64,000 bases of DNA from contig JADJAA010000001.1 of the NCBI GenBank assembly GCA_016704485.1, positions 1,364,001 to 1,428,000 of the forward strand. Direction: 5' to 3'. Shown here one piece after another: positions 34,767-43,320 of the stretch. Under the pieces are notes generated by a model. It saw only the letters and a list, made by a program, of their open reading frames with translations. It did no database searches and was not told the DNA's origin. The first letter of the stretch is position 1, and each line of letters begins with the position of its first letter. This DNA comes from Flavobacteriales bacterium (GTDB lineage Bacteria; Bacteroidota; Bacteroidia; Flavobacteriales_F; PHOS-HE28). The translations under genes were made by a program, and so were the position numbers.

Positions 34767-34805
34767 CGGCGGCACTTTCTTGGAGGTGCCGCCGTACTTT
34801 TTTAT
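34767..34805 (+). terminator. Intrinsic terminator
   Basis: Perfect 9 bp stem CGGCGGCAC / GTGCCGCCG (34767-34775, 34786-34794) followed by TACTTTTTT. Confidence 0.8.
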
Positions 34806-34995
34806 AGATGTCAGCATGCATGTTCATGGAGGGTCGTAAATGCTATACCATGACCCGTCCATACCCGGTTTTCAAGGGATGTTTGAGGACTTGGCCTAGT
34901 AAGGTCCATTAAATTATAGTCCCGTCCCTGTAGGGCCGCCGAACTATTTTGCAATTCTCTGGATCCTTTCAGCGCGATCTTGCGTAGAAGGTTCC

Positions 34996-35172
34996 ATGAC
35001 GAAGAAGGACAAGATAGCCTTCATCAAAAGCAGTAAGCGAAAAACGCACGTGTACAATGACCTGAACCGTTACACGGAACAACAGTTGAATGACGTGATC
35101 CGAGAGATCGTGCAAGGCCTTATTCGCGAAAGCGAGATCATTGCCAACGCATACATCAACGGCTACCGTTAG
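34996..35172 (+). CDS. Small charged protein, 58 residues
   Basis: ORF starting MTKKDKIAFIKSSKRK, with a basic N-terminus and an acidic/amphipathic C-terminal helix (LNDVIREIVQGLIRES). A stem-loop terminator follows 50 bp after the stop. No signal peptide. The gap 34806-34995 before it holds no recognisable gene. The function is unknown; I call it because of its composition and the terminator. Confidence 0.5.
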   Translation: MTKKDKIAFIKSSKRKTHVYNDLNRYTEQQLNDVIREIVQGLIRESEIIANAYINGYR

Positions 35173-35221
35173 CAAGGCTGAGCGTTCGCCCTGCCGAAGG
35201 CTGAAAGCCCTCAGGTAGCAT

Positions 35222-35246
35222 AGCCCCTACGAAAGTTGGGGCTTTG
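35222..35246 (+). terminator. Intrinsic terminator
   Basis: AGCCCC and GGGGCT arms around TACGAAAGTT, followed by TTTG. The T tract is short. Confidence 0.6.
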
Positions 35247-35396
35247 TTACGTTCGGATGGTCCTTCGTGCATTTTTTGGTTTGAAATTCAGTTGATCGCA
35301 CCAAGGTCAATTAGTCGTCACAGAAGGGTATCACATGGGCATTGAATGCGTCCTATCGCAGTTGCCCACTATATTTCGGAATATCCGGAACGAAAA

Positions 35397-36281
35397 ATGA
35401 CCGAACTTCTTCATATGCCAAGCTTTTGCGTCAATAAGCAAGGAACGGTCGACCTGAGTGCTTTCAAGACTGATCTTGGTGATGAACTCAAGAAAAAGGA
35501 ATTGAAGGATTCACTCGAGAAGGACAGAGATCGTATAAGTGAGCTTCAAACCAAATTATATACAGAAGGTACAAGGTCGCTTCTCTTGATCTTCCAAGCA
35601 ATGGATGCAGCGGGCAAGGACAGTTGTATCCGCCACGTTATGAGTGGTGTGAACCCACAGGGATGCAATGTGCATAGCTTCAAAGCACCTAATAGCGAGG
35701 AATTGAGCCATGATTTCTTGTGGCGACACGCCAAGGCCCTTCCGGCAAAGGGGATGGTCGGGATCCATAATCGGAGTCATTATGAAGAGGTGCTCGTCGT
35801 TAAAGTGCATCCGGAGTATTTGTTGGGCCAACATATTCCTGGGATCATGAAGCCGGATGATGCGGATAAAGCCTTCTGGGAGGATCGTTACGCGAGCATT
35901 CGGGAATTTGAAGCACATCTTGCACGGCAAGGAACTGTTGTGTTGAAATTCTTCCTCCACATGAGCAAAGCGGCTCAAAAGGAAAGGTTCCTTGAGCGTA
36001 TCGAGGAAAAAGAGAAGAACTGGAAATTCAGTATGGGTGATATTGCGGAACGTGGACATTGGGATGCATATCAGAACGCATATGAGGAGGCGATAAGCGC
36101 TACTGCTGCTCCGCATGCACCTTGGTTCATAGTGCCAGCCGACGATCAATGGGAAAGTCGCGCGATCGTCGGGCGCTTGGTGCGCGAAGAACTGGAGGCA
36201 ATGGACCCAATGGATCCGGAATTGAGCGCAAAAGACAAGAAGGAGCTGGAGGAAGGGAAAGTGCTGTTGTTGGCCGAATGA
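35397..36281 (+). CDS. PPK2-family polyphosphate:nucleotide phosphotransferase
   Basis: A 294-residue protein. Walker A MDAAGKDS at residues 69-76, followed by HVMSGVNPQGC, FLWRH, the NRSHYEEVLVVKVHPE motif (about 138-153), and EDRYASIREFE. The pattern SGVNPQG with LSHDFLWR is that of class III-like PPK2 enzymes, which use polyphosphate to phosphorylate nucleoside mono- and diphosphates. The start at 35397 has GGAAC just upstream; an ATG at 35346 would add 17 residues and cannot be excluded. It stands alone between a terminator and recJ. Confidence 0.9.
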   Translation: MTELLHMPSFCVNKQGTVDLSAFKTDLGDELKKKELKDSLEKDRDRISELQTKLYTEGTRSLLLIFQAMDAAGKDSCIRHVMSGVNPQGCNVHSFKAPNSEELSHDFLWRHAKALPAKGMVGIHNRSHYEEVLVVKVHPEYLLGQHIPGIMKPDDADKAFWEDRYASIREFEAHLARQGTVVLKFFLHMSKAAQKERFLERIEEKEKNWKFSMGDIAERGHWDAYQNAYEEAISATAAPHAPWFIVPADDQWESRAIVGRLVREELEAMDPMDPELSAKDKKELEEGKVLLLAE

Positions 36282-36414
36282 ACGGTTTGAACGGTTCAAG
36301 TATCTTCGGAGCTTGATCGGTAGATGTTCGTCGGTTTTTACGGGTTGTTCTCAACGTCATGAATGCTCGGGTGGAATACTGTTCTTAGGTGTGCCAAAAT
36401 CGGAATTTGATCGG

Positions 36415-38184
36415 ATGGGAAAACTAAAGCGGTGGAGATTGGTGCCAGAGGTTGATAACGACCTGGTCCAAGCATTGGTGCATGATCGTTGCCCGGAACG
36501 TGGAGCGCGCATTCTGGTGCAGCGTGGAATTAAGGATCATGAGCAGGCATCCGTCTTCTTCAGGCCGTCCTTGGATCAGTTGCATGATCCGTTCCTCATG
36601 GCCGATATGAGGAAAGCGGTTGAACGGATCGAGGAGGCGTTGGCCGAGAAACAACGCATAATGGTCTATGGCGATTATGATGTGGACGGTACTACGGCCG
36701 TGGCGTTGGTCTATTCCTTTCTACAGAAATTCACGAGCAATATCTGCTTCTACATTCCGGATCGCTATGCAGAAGGGTATGGGATCTCTACGCAAGGGAT
36801 CGATCATGCCAAATCCGAAGGAGTTGCGTTGATCATTGCGTTGGACTGCGGTATCAAATCCATTGACAAAGTGGAGTATGCCAACTCCAAAGGGGTGGAC
36901 TTCATTATTTGTGACCACCACAGACCAGGGGATAAGTTACCCGCCGCGGTGGCTGTGCTTGACCCGAAACGGAATGATTGCAATTATCCATTCAAAGAAT
37001 TGAGCGGCTGTGGTGTTGGTTTCAAGTTGATGCAAGCCTTGGCTCAGAACAACAACATGCCATTCAGTGACCTGGAACCATTGTTGGATCTAGTTGCGGT
37101 AAGCACGGCGTGTGATATTGTTCCCGTGAATGGCGAGAACAGGGTACTTGCACACTTCGGATTGCTGAGATTGAATTCCATGCCAAGGCCAGGTATTAAG
37201 GCAATGCTGGATATGAGCAACGCAAAAAGGACGCAGGGAATTACCGACCTCGTTTTTTCGATCGGACCACGGATCAATGCCGCAGGGCGCATCGAACATG
37301 GTAGCCAAGCAGTGGAATTGTTGTTGGCCAAACAAGCTCAGCAAGCTGCGGAGATCGGCAACCGTGTGGATGTGAACAATACACAACGCCAAGTGCTGGA
37401 CAAGGACATTACACGTGAGGCCTTGGAACACATCGATGACCTTGTAACGCAAGATGGTTGGAGTACAGTGGTTTTTCAGGATACGTGGCATAAGGGTGTG
37501 ATCGGGATCGTGGCATCGCGGTTGATCGAGAAACATTACAAACCCACCGTTGTGCTTACCGAAAGCAACGGTATGGCTGTGGGTAGTGCGCGAAGCGTGA
37601 AGGGGTTCGATGTGTACGAAGCGATCAATGCCTGCAGCGATCTATTGGAGCAATTCGGTGGACATATGTATGCCGCTGGTCTCAGTATGCCACTTGAGAA
37701 TGTGGATGCCTTCAAGAAAAAATTCGAAGACGTGGTGCGCAATACAATGGATCCTGAATTGCGAATTCCGGAAGAAGTAGCTGACCTCGAACTACGACTA
37801 AAGGACCTGGATAAACCCTTGGTTGGTCTATTGCACTACATGGCACCATATGGTCCAGGGAATATGCGTCCCATGTTCCTGATCAGAGGGCTGGTGGATC
37901 GCGGTCGCGCCAGGATCGTTGGTGAGGATCACGTGAAAATGGAATTAGCACACCCGCAGGATCCAAAGCTTAGCTTCGATGCGATCGGGTTCAAATTAGG
38001 ACACCATTTCGAAATGATCAAGACCGGAAAACCGTTCAGCGTGTTGTGTACGTTGGAAGAAAATGAATGGAATGGTCAAGTGAAAATGCAGTTGAACGTA
38101 AAGGATATCAAACCAGGTATACTTAATTTGTTGGTAGGCGAAGGTCAGAAGGAGTCTGCAATTGGAGTTGCGGGTCCGGCCTAG
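36415..38184 (+). CDS. recJ: Single-stranded-DNA-specific exonuclease RecJ
   Basis: A 589-residue DHH-family 5'-3' ssDNA exonuclease used in recombination and mismatch repair. Motif I VYGDYDVDGT (84-93), DCGIKS near 144, the DHH motif ICDHH (165-169), CGVGFKL near 212, and a DHHA1 GGHMYAAGL near 435. The C-terminal OB-fold region is present, so the length is normal. The longer frame from 36313 carries 34 unrelated residues and is rejected. It is probably co-transcribed with the following T9SS protein and tadA (36 bp gap, then a 4 bp overlap). Confidence 0.95.
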   Translation: MGKLKRWRLVPEVDNDLVQALVHDRCPERGARILVQRGIKDHEQASVFFRPSLDQLHDPFLMADMRKAVERIEEALAEKQRIMVYGDYDVDGTTAVALVYSFLQKFTSNICFYIPDRYAEGYGISTQGIDHAKSEGVALIIALDCGIKSIDKVEYANSKGVDFIICDHHRPGDKLPAAVAVLDPKRNDCNYPFKELSGCGVGFKLMQALAQNNNMPFSDLEPLLDLVAVSTACDIVPVNGENRVLAHFGLLRLNSMPRPGIKAMLDMSNAKRTQGITDLVFSIGPRINAAGRIEHGSQAVELLLAKQAQQAAEIGNRVDVNNTQRQVLDKDITREALEHIDDLVTQDGWSTVVFQDTWHKGVIGIVASRLIEKHYKPTVVLTESNGMAVGSARSVKGFDVYEAINACSDLLEQFGGHMYAAGLSMPLENVDAFKKKFEDVVRNTMDPELRIPEEVADLELRLKDLDKPLVGLLHYMAPYGPGNMRPMFLIRGLVDRGRARIVGEDHVKMELAHPQDPKLSFDAIGFKLGHHFEMIKTGKPFSVLCTLEENEWNGQVKMQLNVKDIKPGILNLLVGEGQKESAIGVAGPA

Positions 38185-38220
38185 AACGTGCGACCTTTGA
38201 ATGACCGGATAGAGAATGAA

Positions 38221-39801
38221 ATGAAGAAAGCAACTCTCTTTTTTACGGGCATATCTGCATGCCTCCAGTTTTTTACTGCACGTGCGCAGACACCTACTTG
38301 GAGCGAGGATGTAGCGTGCATCGTTTACTCGCATTGCACAACTTGTCATCATGAAGGTGGAGCGGCGCATTTCAGTTTAACGACCTTCACTGATGCGTAC
38401 TATTCACGGAATGACGTAAAGGCGGCAACGGAACTTGGCTACATGCCACCGTGGCCACCTGACCCCAATTATCGGTCCTTAGCACATGAGCGCGTGCTTA
38501 CGCAAGAGGAGATCGATATCATTGGTTCATGGGTTGATGGTGGAGCGCCGGAAGGTGACCCTCTGTTGGCGCCACCGGTACCTATTTACGCCAACGCATC
38601 GCAAATTCCGCAGCCGGATCTTACCGCGATCATGGAAGATTACGTGGTACCTCCGAGCAGCAGTGATCTCTATAGATGCTTTGTGTTGGATATCGATAAC
38701 CCGACCGATCAGTTCATTACAAAGTTGGAAGTAGTACCAGGTAACCGCCCTATCGTTCATCACGTTCTTGTTTTCCAGGATACATCGGGCCAAGCCCAGG
38801 TGTTGGATGATGAGGATATTGAACCCGGCTACACCAATTTTGGCGGGATCGGTGTGAACAGCGCAAAGCTTATTGGTATCTGGGTCCCTGGATCCGATGC
38901 CTTGGAAACACCAAGTGGTATGGGAATTAAACTATTTGCCGGAGCGGACCTCGTCATACAAGTGCACTATCCTGCATTGAGTACGGTTGAGTTGGACAGT
39001 ACACGCGTGAACATCCAGTTCGGCACGGCTCCGTTCATGCGAGAACTTGCGATAGACCCCGTGCTTGATCATGTGGTTACGATCACGGATGGCCCACTGG
39101 TCATTGCGCCGAATGAGGTGCGAACCTTTCATGCACAATATACAGCTCCCATTGCCGCGACCATTACTGCGATCGGCCCTCACAGTCACTTGCTTGGAAA
39201 GAGGATGAAAGCGTATGCCATTCCACCCGGTGGTGATACCATTCCGCTGATCGACATACCCAAATGGGATTTCAGATGGCAGGGAATGTATCAATTCCGA
39301 CATCCGATCTATTTGCCCGCTGGAACCGTGTTGTATGGTGAAGCAGATTACGATAACACGGCAGACAACCTGAGTAACCCGAATTCACCGCCGGATTGGG
39401 TATGGCTTGGCGAAGCCACTACCAACGAGATGATGCTCTTCTATTTCGCCTATGCATTCGGTATCCCAAGTGATGAGAATATCGTTGTGGATGATGCGCT
39501 ACATGCGGAGCATTACCAGGATTGCGACCCGGCTTTCCAAGTGGGTGTGGAAGAGCTTCAGCTGGTTCCAGCGCTGGGGGCGTGGCCGATCCCTGCAAGC
39601 GATTTCTTGTCCGTTGCAACCTATGGTCGTAAAGGAGTTGTTCGGTTACTCGATATCAGCGGGCGGGCGATCATGCAGGAATCTGCGTCCAGTGATGTGG
39701 TCCGGTTCAATGTTGCTGATATCGCACGCGGCGTCTATTTCATCGAGCTTGTTTCAAAGCAGGGCTCAGCACCGCAACGTGTGAAAGTGCTTCTGGAATG
39801 A
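38221..39801 (+). CDS. Secreted heme-motif and copper monooxygenase-like protein with T9SS sorting domain
   Basis: A 526-residue protein with a signal peptide (KKATLFFTGISACLQFFTARA). It has a cytochrome c-type CTTCH motif at residues 39-43 in a short domain that ends GSWVDGGAP, like small c-type heme domains. The next 350 residues resemble the copper type II ascorbate-dependent monooxygenase fold: HHVLVFQ (His pair), a VHYPA motif, and GPHSHLLGKRM (HxH). A C-terminal type A sorting domain ends VLLE. A surface redox enzyme is inferred; the natural substrate is unknown. The start at 38221 is chosen over 38188 because it opens directly on the signal peptide. tadA overlaps it by four bases. Confidence 0.82.
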   Translation: MKKATLFFTGISACLQFFTARAQTPTWSEDVACIVYSHCTTCHHEGGAAHFSLTTFTDAYYSRNDVKAATELGYMPPWPPDPNYRSLAHERVLTQEEIDIIGSWVDGGAPEGDPLLAPPVPIYANASQIPQPDLTAIMEDYVVPPSSSDLYRCFVLDIDNPTDQFITKLEVVPGNRPIVHHVLVFQDTSGQAQVLDDEDIEPGYTNFGGIGVNSAKLIGIWVPGSDALETPSGMGIKLFAGADLVIQVHYPALSTVELDSTRVNIQFGTAPFMRELAIDPVLDHVVTITDGPLVIAPNEVRTFHAQYTAPIAATITAIGPHSHLLGKRMKAYAIPPGGDTIPLIDIPKWDFRWQGMYQFRHPIYLPAGTVLYGEADYDNTADNLSNPNSPPDWVWLGEATTNEMMLFYFAYAFGIPSDENIVVDDALHAEHYQDCDPAFQVGVEELQLVPALGAWPIPASDFLSVATYGRKGVVRLLDISGRAIMQESASSDVVRFNVADIARGVYFIELVSKQGSAPQRVKVLLE

Positions 39802-40247
39802 TCGATCATACCTCGGATGAACATTTCATGCGGCATGCATTGCGCGAAGCAGAATTGGCTTTTCAGGCTGACGAAGTTCCGGTCGGTGTTGTTATCGTTT
39901 GCAAGGACCAGATCATTGCACGCGCACACAACCTCACCGAACGGTTGAACGATGTTACCGCACATGCCGAAATGCAAGCGATCACTTCAGCAGCACAGAA
40001 CCTCGGCGGTAAATACCTGAAGGACTGTACGCTCTTCGTAACGTTGGAACCATGCGTAATGTGCGCTGGTGCTTTGCAATGGGCACAAATGGGGCGCATC
40101 GTTTTCGGTGCGTTCGATGAAAAAGCGGGGTATCGAAGGTTCGGTCAACGCACGTTGCATTCAAAGACCGTTGTTGTAGGTGGCGTATTGGAGGCGGAAT
40201 GTGCCGATCTGTTGAAGGCCTTCTTCAAACGGAAACGGGCCTTATGA
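39798..40247 (+). CDS. tadA: tRNA-specific adenosine deaminase
   Basis: A 149-residue enzyme that converts A34 to inosine in tRNA-Arg(ACG). Zinc motif HAE at 56-58 and PCVMC at 85-89 (Cys86, Cys89), plus the N-terminal MRHALREAELA helix and VPVG segment typical of TadA. Translation is coupled (ATGA) to a secreted T9SS protein, an arrangement without functional logic that probably only reflects operon packing. Confidence 0.95.
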   Translation: MIDHTSDEHFMRHALREAELAFQADEVPVGVVIVCKDQIIARAHNLTERLNDVTAHAEMQAITSAAQNLGGKYLKDCTLFVTLEPCVMCAGALQWAQMGRIVFGAFDEKAGYRRFGQRTLHSKTVVVGGVLEAECADLLKAFFKRKRAL

Positions 40248-40286
40248 CCGATGGCCCGAACACGGATCACGGTTTTCCTCAATACT

Positions 40287-40294
40287 TACCTTTG
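40287..40294 (+). promoter_or_regulatory. -7 element of the bacilliredoxin gene
   Basis: TACCTTTG, a perfect TAnnTTTG, 118 bp before the ATG at 40413, which would give a long leader. I see no riboswitch in that leader. Confidence 0.4.
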
Positions 40295-40412
40295 TACCAC
40301 GCCTTGAGTGCCTGTATTGTTGATCAGAAGTGAATTGATCAGGTAAGGGAGGCGGCCGTTCTACGACAACCATATTGCACAACGGATAACGAATAACAAA
40401 AAACAAGACCCA

Positions 40413-40823
40413 ATGTACCCAGCAGAATTAGTTGCCCCAATGAAATCCGAACTGACAGCTGTCGGTTTTGTAGATCTACATACTCCTGAGCAAGTTGATA
40501 AAGCATTGTCACAACCCGGCACGGTGTTGTGCGTGGTGAATAGCGTTTGCGGTTGTGCCGCAGGTGCTGCTCGCCCAGGTGTTAAGCAATCCTTGAATGG
40601 TGAAAAACGTCCAGATAATCTGGTTACGGTTTTTGCTGGTGTGGACACTGATGCCACGAACCAAGCACGTAAGCATTTCCTGCCTTATCCGCCAAGTAGC
40701 CCTTCAATGGGATTGTTCAAGGATGGTAAGCTTGTGCATTTTCTGGAGCGCCATCACATAGAAGGTCGCAGTGCCGAGATGATCGCCGAGAATTTAGCGA
40801 TGGCTTACGACGAGTTCTGTTAG
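40413..40823 (+). CDS. BrxA/BrxB family bacilliredoxin
   Basis: A 136-residue thioredoxin-like protein opening with MYPAELVAPM and carrying the CGC active site at residues 46-48 (NSVCGCAAG), the hallmark of the YphP/BrxA family. It reduces mixed disulfides between low-molecular-weight thiols and proteins. The later FLERHHIEGR and AMAYDEFC segments also fit the family. A single-gene unit with its own promoter and terminator. Confidence 0.93.
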   Translation: MYPAELVAPMKSELTAVGFVDLHTPEQVDKALSQPGTVLCVVNSVCGCAAGAARPGVKQSLNGEKRPDNLVTVFAGVDTDATNQARKHFLPYPPSSPSMGLFKDGKLVHFLERHHIEGRSAEMIAENLAMAYDEFC

Positions 40824-40901
40824 ACCTGATCGTTAGTTGTTGGTCATTCGGCAGCTGAGCTGATAAGCAACTAACAACAGGAATGAAGCCTTTGAGAACT
40901 G

Positions 40902-40924
40902 GCCTCCTATTGGGAGGCTTTGTT
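40902..40924 (+). terminator. Intrinsic terminator after bacilliredoxin
   Basis: GCCTCC and GGAGGC arms around TATTG, then TTTG and further T-rich sequence. Confidence 0.65.
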
Positions 40925-41032
40925 CGTTTTGATCAAGGCGTCAGTGTAAGGGTCATCGAGTTGCCGCGACGATCACTACTATGACACTTGTGTGAGCACC
41001 TTTGAATAATTTCACCATTCGACCGCTTCACT

Positions 41033-42052
41033 ATGAAACACCTTTTGACGCTCCTTCTTGTACTGCCCCTTTTCGGCAATTCACAAACGCTGGTCAGTAT
41101 CATGCCACAGCAGCGTACTGCGTTATTGGAAGAATTCACAGCGATCAATTGTGGTAATTGTCCTGCGGCACATGCTGTAGCTACAAACCTCTTTACACAG
41201 TACAATGATCAGTTGGTAGGGGTTGAAGTACATGGTGGGTCCCTTGCGAATCCCTCCTCAGGGCAACCCGACTTTCGTACAACGGATGGTACGGCATTGT
41301 GGAGTGTATTCGGCGTGAACTTCCAACCGCAGGGCACGGTGAACCGCGAAGCCTTGTCCGGTGCTTCAAGTTGGAGCAACGCTGTCAGCAATATCCTTTC
41401 ACAAACATCGCCGGCCAATATTGGAATTGCCGCTACCGTTGAGAACGGTATGCTGACCGTTGATGTCGAAGTGTATTATACCAGTACTCCGGCGAACAAT
41501 GATGAGATCCATGTGGCATTGACCCAGGATCATATTATCGGGTATCAACAGGATTATGGGAATGGCGCACAACAGAATTATGATCATCGCCATGTACTAC
41601 GTGATATGATCACCGATGTAGCTGGTGATCCAGTTGCAGTTAATACGTTAGGAACCTTGGTGGAACGTACGTACACATTGACCTTGGACCTGGATTGGAC
41701 CATTGCAGATCTGCGCGTGGTAGCATTTATTGGGCCAACTACCGGAGCAGTTTATCAAGTGAAGCAAGTAAATGCCGATGGCGGAATTACAATGGCGGTA
41801 GACGGTCAAGAACGACATTCAATGATCGGTGCTATTTATCCCGTTCCGGCAACTGACGCAGTAGTGATCAATGTGGGCCCAACGGCTGCAGGGCACATCA
41901 TGTTTTTGCGTGATGCCACGGGGCGTGTGGTCTTGCAAGAACGCGTTGGCATTGGTGCGACCAATGTGATCATGAACGTCTCGGGTCTAGCAGCGGGACT
42001 CTATACCGCAGGATTCATCGGTAGCAAAGCGCGGATGATCATTGTAGAGTGA
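41033..42052 (+). CDS. Omp28-related secreted thioredoxin-fold protein with T9SS sorting domain
   Basis: A 339-residue protein. Signal peptide MKHLLTLLLVLPLFGNSQ; a thioredoxin-like CGNC motif at residues 40-43 in LLEEFTAINCGNCPAAH, as in Omp28 proteins; a central beta-rich part with YDHRHVLRDM; and a C-terminal type A sorting domain opening YPVPATDAV. The two active-site cysteines could support redox activity, but the family's function is not established. Bracketed by its own upstream gap and a strong bidirectional terminator. Confidence 0.85.
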   Translation: MKHLLTLLLVLPLFGNSQTLVSIMPQQRTALLEEFTAINCGNCPAAHAVATNLFTQYNDQLVGVEVHGGSLANPSSGQPDFRTTDGTALWSVFGVNFQPQGTVNREALSGASSWSNAVSNILSQTSPANIGIAATVENGMLTVDVEVYYTSTPANNDEIHVALTQDHIIGYQQDYGNGAQQNYDHRHVLRDMITDVAGDPVAVNTLGTLVERTYTLTLDLDWTIADLRVVAFIGPTTGAVYQVKQVNADGGITMAVDGQERHSMIGAIYPVPATDAVVINVGPTAAGHIMFLRDATGRVVLQERVGIGATNVIMNVSGLAAGLYTAGFIGSKARMIIVE

Positions 42053-42083
42053 CCTCGCATTCAATTTGCATTCATAACGAAGA

Positions 42084-42110
42084 AGCCCCGCTGGAATTTC
42101 CAGCGGGGCT
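42084..42110. terminator. Bidirectional intrinsic terminator
   Basis: A 12 bp stem, AGCCCCGCTGGA / TCCAGCGGGGCT, with a short loop lies between the convergent Omp28-like gene and the minus-strand T9SS gene, and serves both. Confidence 0.8.
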
Positions 42111-42131
42111 ATTCATTAAAAGGTTCGAAGG

Positions 42132-43133
42132 TTATTGAACGATCAAGCGCTTAGTGCCTTGTTGGCCATCTTTCGAATAAATACGGAGCTGGTAAATTCC
42201 TACAGGCAGTGTGCTTACGTCCAAGTCATGTATTTGCACGCCGTTGGCTGTGTTGGTCAATTGTTCGTTACGCAACAAGCGGCCCATAAGATCCGTTAGT
42301 TCAAGCTGCATGCTGTATCCAACACCAGAGTACACCAGCTTTGTGCTGTTCGTTGTGGGATTAGGATAGAGGTCAATACCGATCGCGTTGAATGGTCCTT
42401 CTTCCATCTGAAGTGGGGCATCGCGGAGCCATAGGGTTCGTTCATAATGAGAGGTGACCGTGTTATAGACCGTAATGGTTTCATCAGAGAGCGTGACGTA
42501 CGGAACCAAGACTCCGGGTTTGTAGAACATATGGTTGATGTAAATGTGGCGATAGGGCGTGTTGCCATGCTGATCAATATAATCTTCAGTCCGTTTCACC
42601 CTCAATACATTGGATACTGTTCCGTAAGGCATGACCAGCTCGCCATAGCCGTCCGCAACACATGTTATCGTACCGGTCCGGCTGGCTGAAGAAGCCCCGT
42701 AGGTCCCGCTCCATTCATCCGTCCATGTTGTGTTATAGGAACATGGGAATGACAGGATCATTTCAGAGTCATCGTAAAATGCCAGAGAATTATCAGAAGA
42801 AGTAAATGCCCCTATCTTGAACCAACCGGCTGCGTTCACTTCGCAGTATTCGTAGATTCCCCCAGACGTATGAATAGCCCAATTCGAAGTAGGGAAAGAC
42901 GAGGCGTTATTCGTAGTTGAGGCTAAAGCAATTCCATGGTTTCCAGTGCCCGGAGAAGACAACGTTGAAAAATCCCAAGTTTGATCAGGTCCGGGTGGGG
43001 TAGGCTCGACATATAGTGTGCTTCCAGTATTATAGGTTATTGTTGCCACAGGAATATTGGTCGTACTGGTAAGCGTTTGTGCTGTTGCCGAAATACCGAC
43101 GATAGTTGCGAATTGTAATAATGAAATTCTCAT
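42132..43133 (-). CDS. T9SS type A sorting domain protein of unknown function
   Basis: A 333-residue secreted protein. Short signal peptide (MRISLLQFATIVGISATAQ), a beta-rich body of about 230 residues with a QTWDFSTLSSPG segment seen in many Bacteroidota surface proteins, and a type A sorting domain (LYPNPTTNSTKLVY... to LIVQ). No catalytic motif recognised. It stands alone between two terminators. Confidence 0.85.
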   Translation of the reverse strand: MRISLLQFATIVGISATAQTLTSTTNIPVATITYNTGSTLYVEPTPPGPDQTWDFSTLSSPGTGNHGIALASTTNNASSFPTSNWAIHTSGGIYEYCEVNAAGWFKIGAFTSSDNSLAFYDDSEMILSFPCSYNTTWTDEWSGTYGASSASRTGTITCVADGYGELVMPYGTVSNVLRVKRTEDYIDQHGNTPYRHIYINHMFYKPGVLVPYVTLSDETITVYNTVTSHYERTLWLRDAPLQMEEGPFNAIGIDLYPNPTTNSTKLVYSGVGYSMQLELTDLMGRLLRNEQLTNTANGVQIHDLDVSTLPVGIYQLRIYSKDGQQGTKRLIVQ

Positions 43134-43251
43134 TCTAATTGTATTTGATGTTGTGCAATTTAGGCAGATCGTTACCTAAGATCATGTTAGGCACTGATCA
43201 TTCAATGCAGATTCCAGTGCATGTGCTTGTTTCGATGAATGTCCGTGAAAC

Positions 43252-43282
43252 AAAAAGCCCCACCAACATGACAGGGCTTTTC
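43252..43282 (-). terminator. Intrinsic terminator of gdhA
   Basis: AAAAGCCC and GGGCTTTT arms, 38 bp past the gdhA stop on the minus strand; the tail is T-rich on that strand. Confidence 0.7.
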
Positions 43283-43320
43283 AATTCTAATTGATCTTCT
43301 CAAAAAGAGATCGAGCAAGG

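Noticed and set aside
42084..42110. Stem-loop as a regulatory RNA
   Set aside because: Its location between two convergent stops and its strong GC stem fit a bidirectional terminator.
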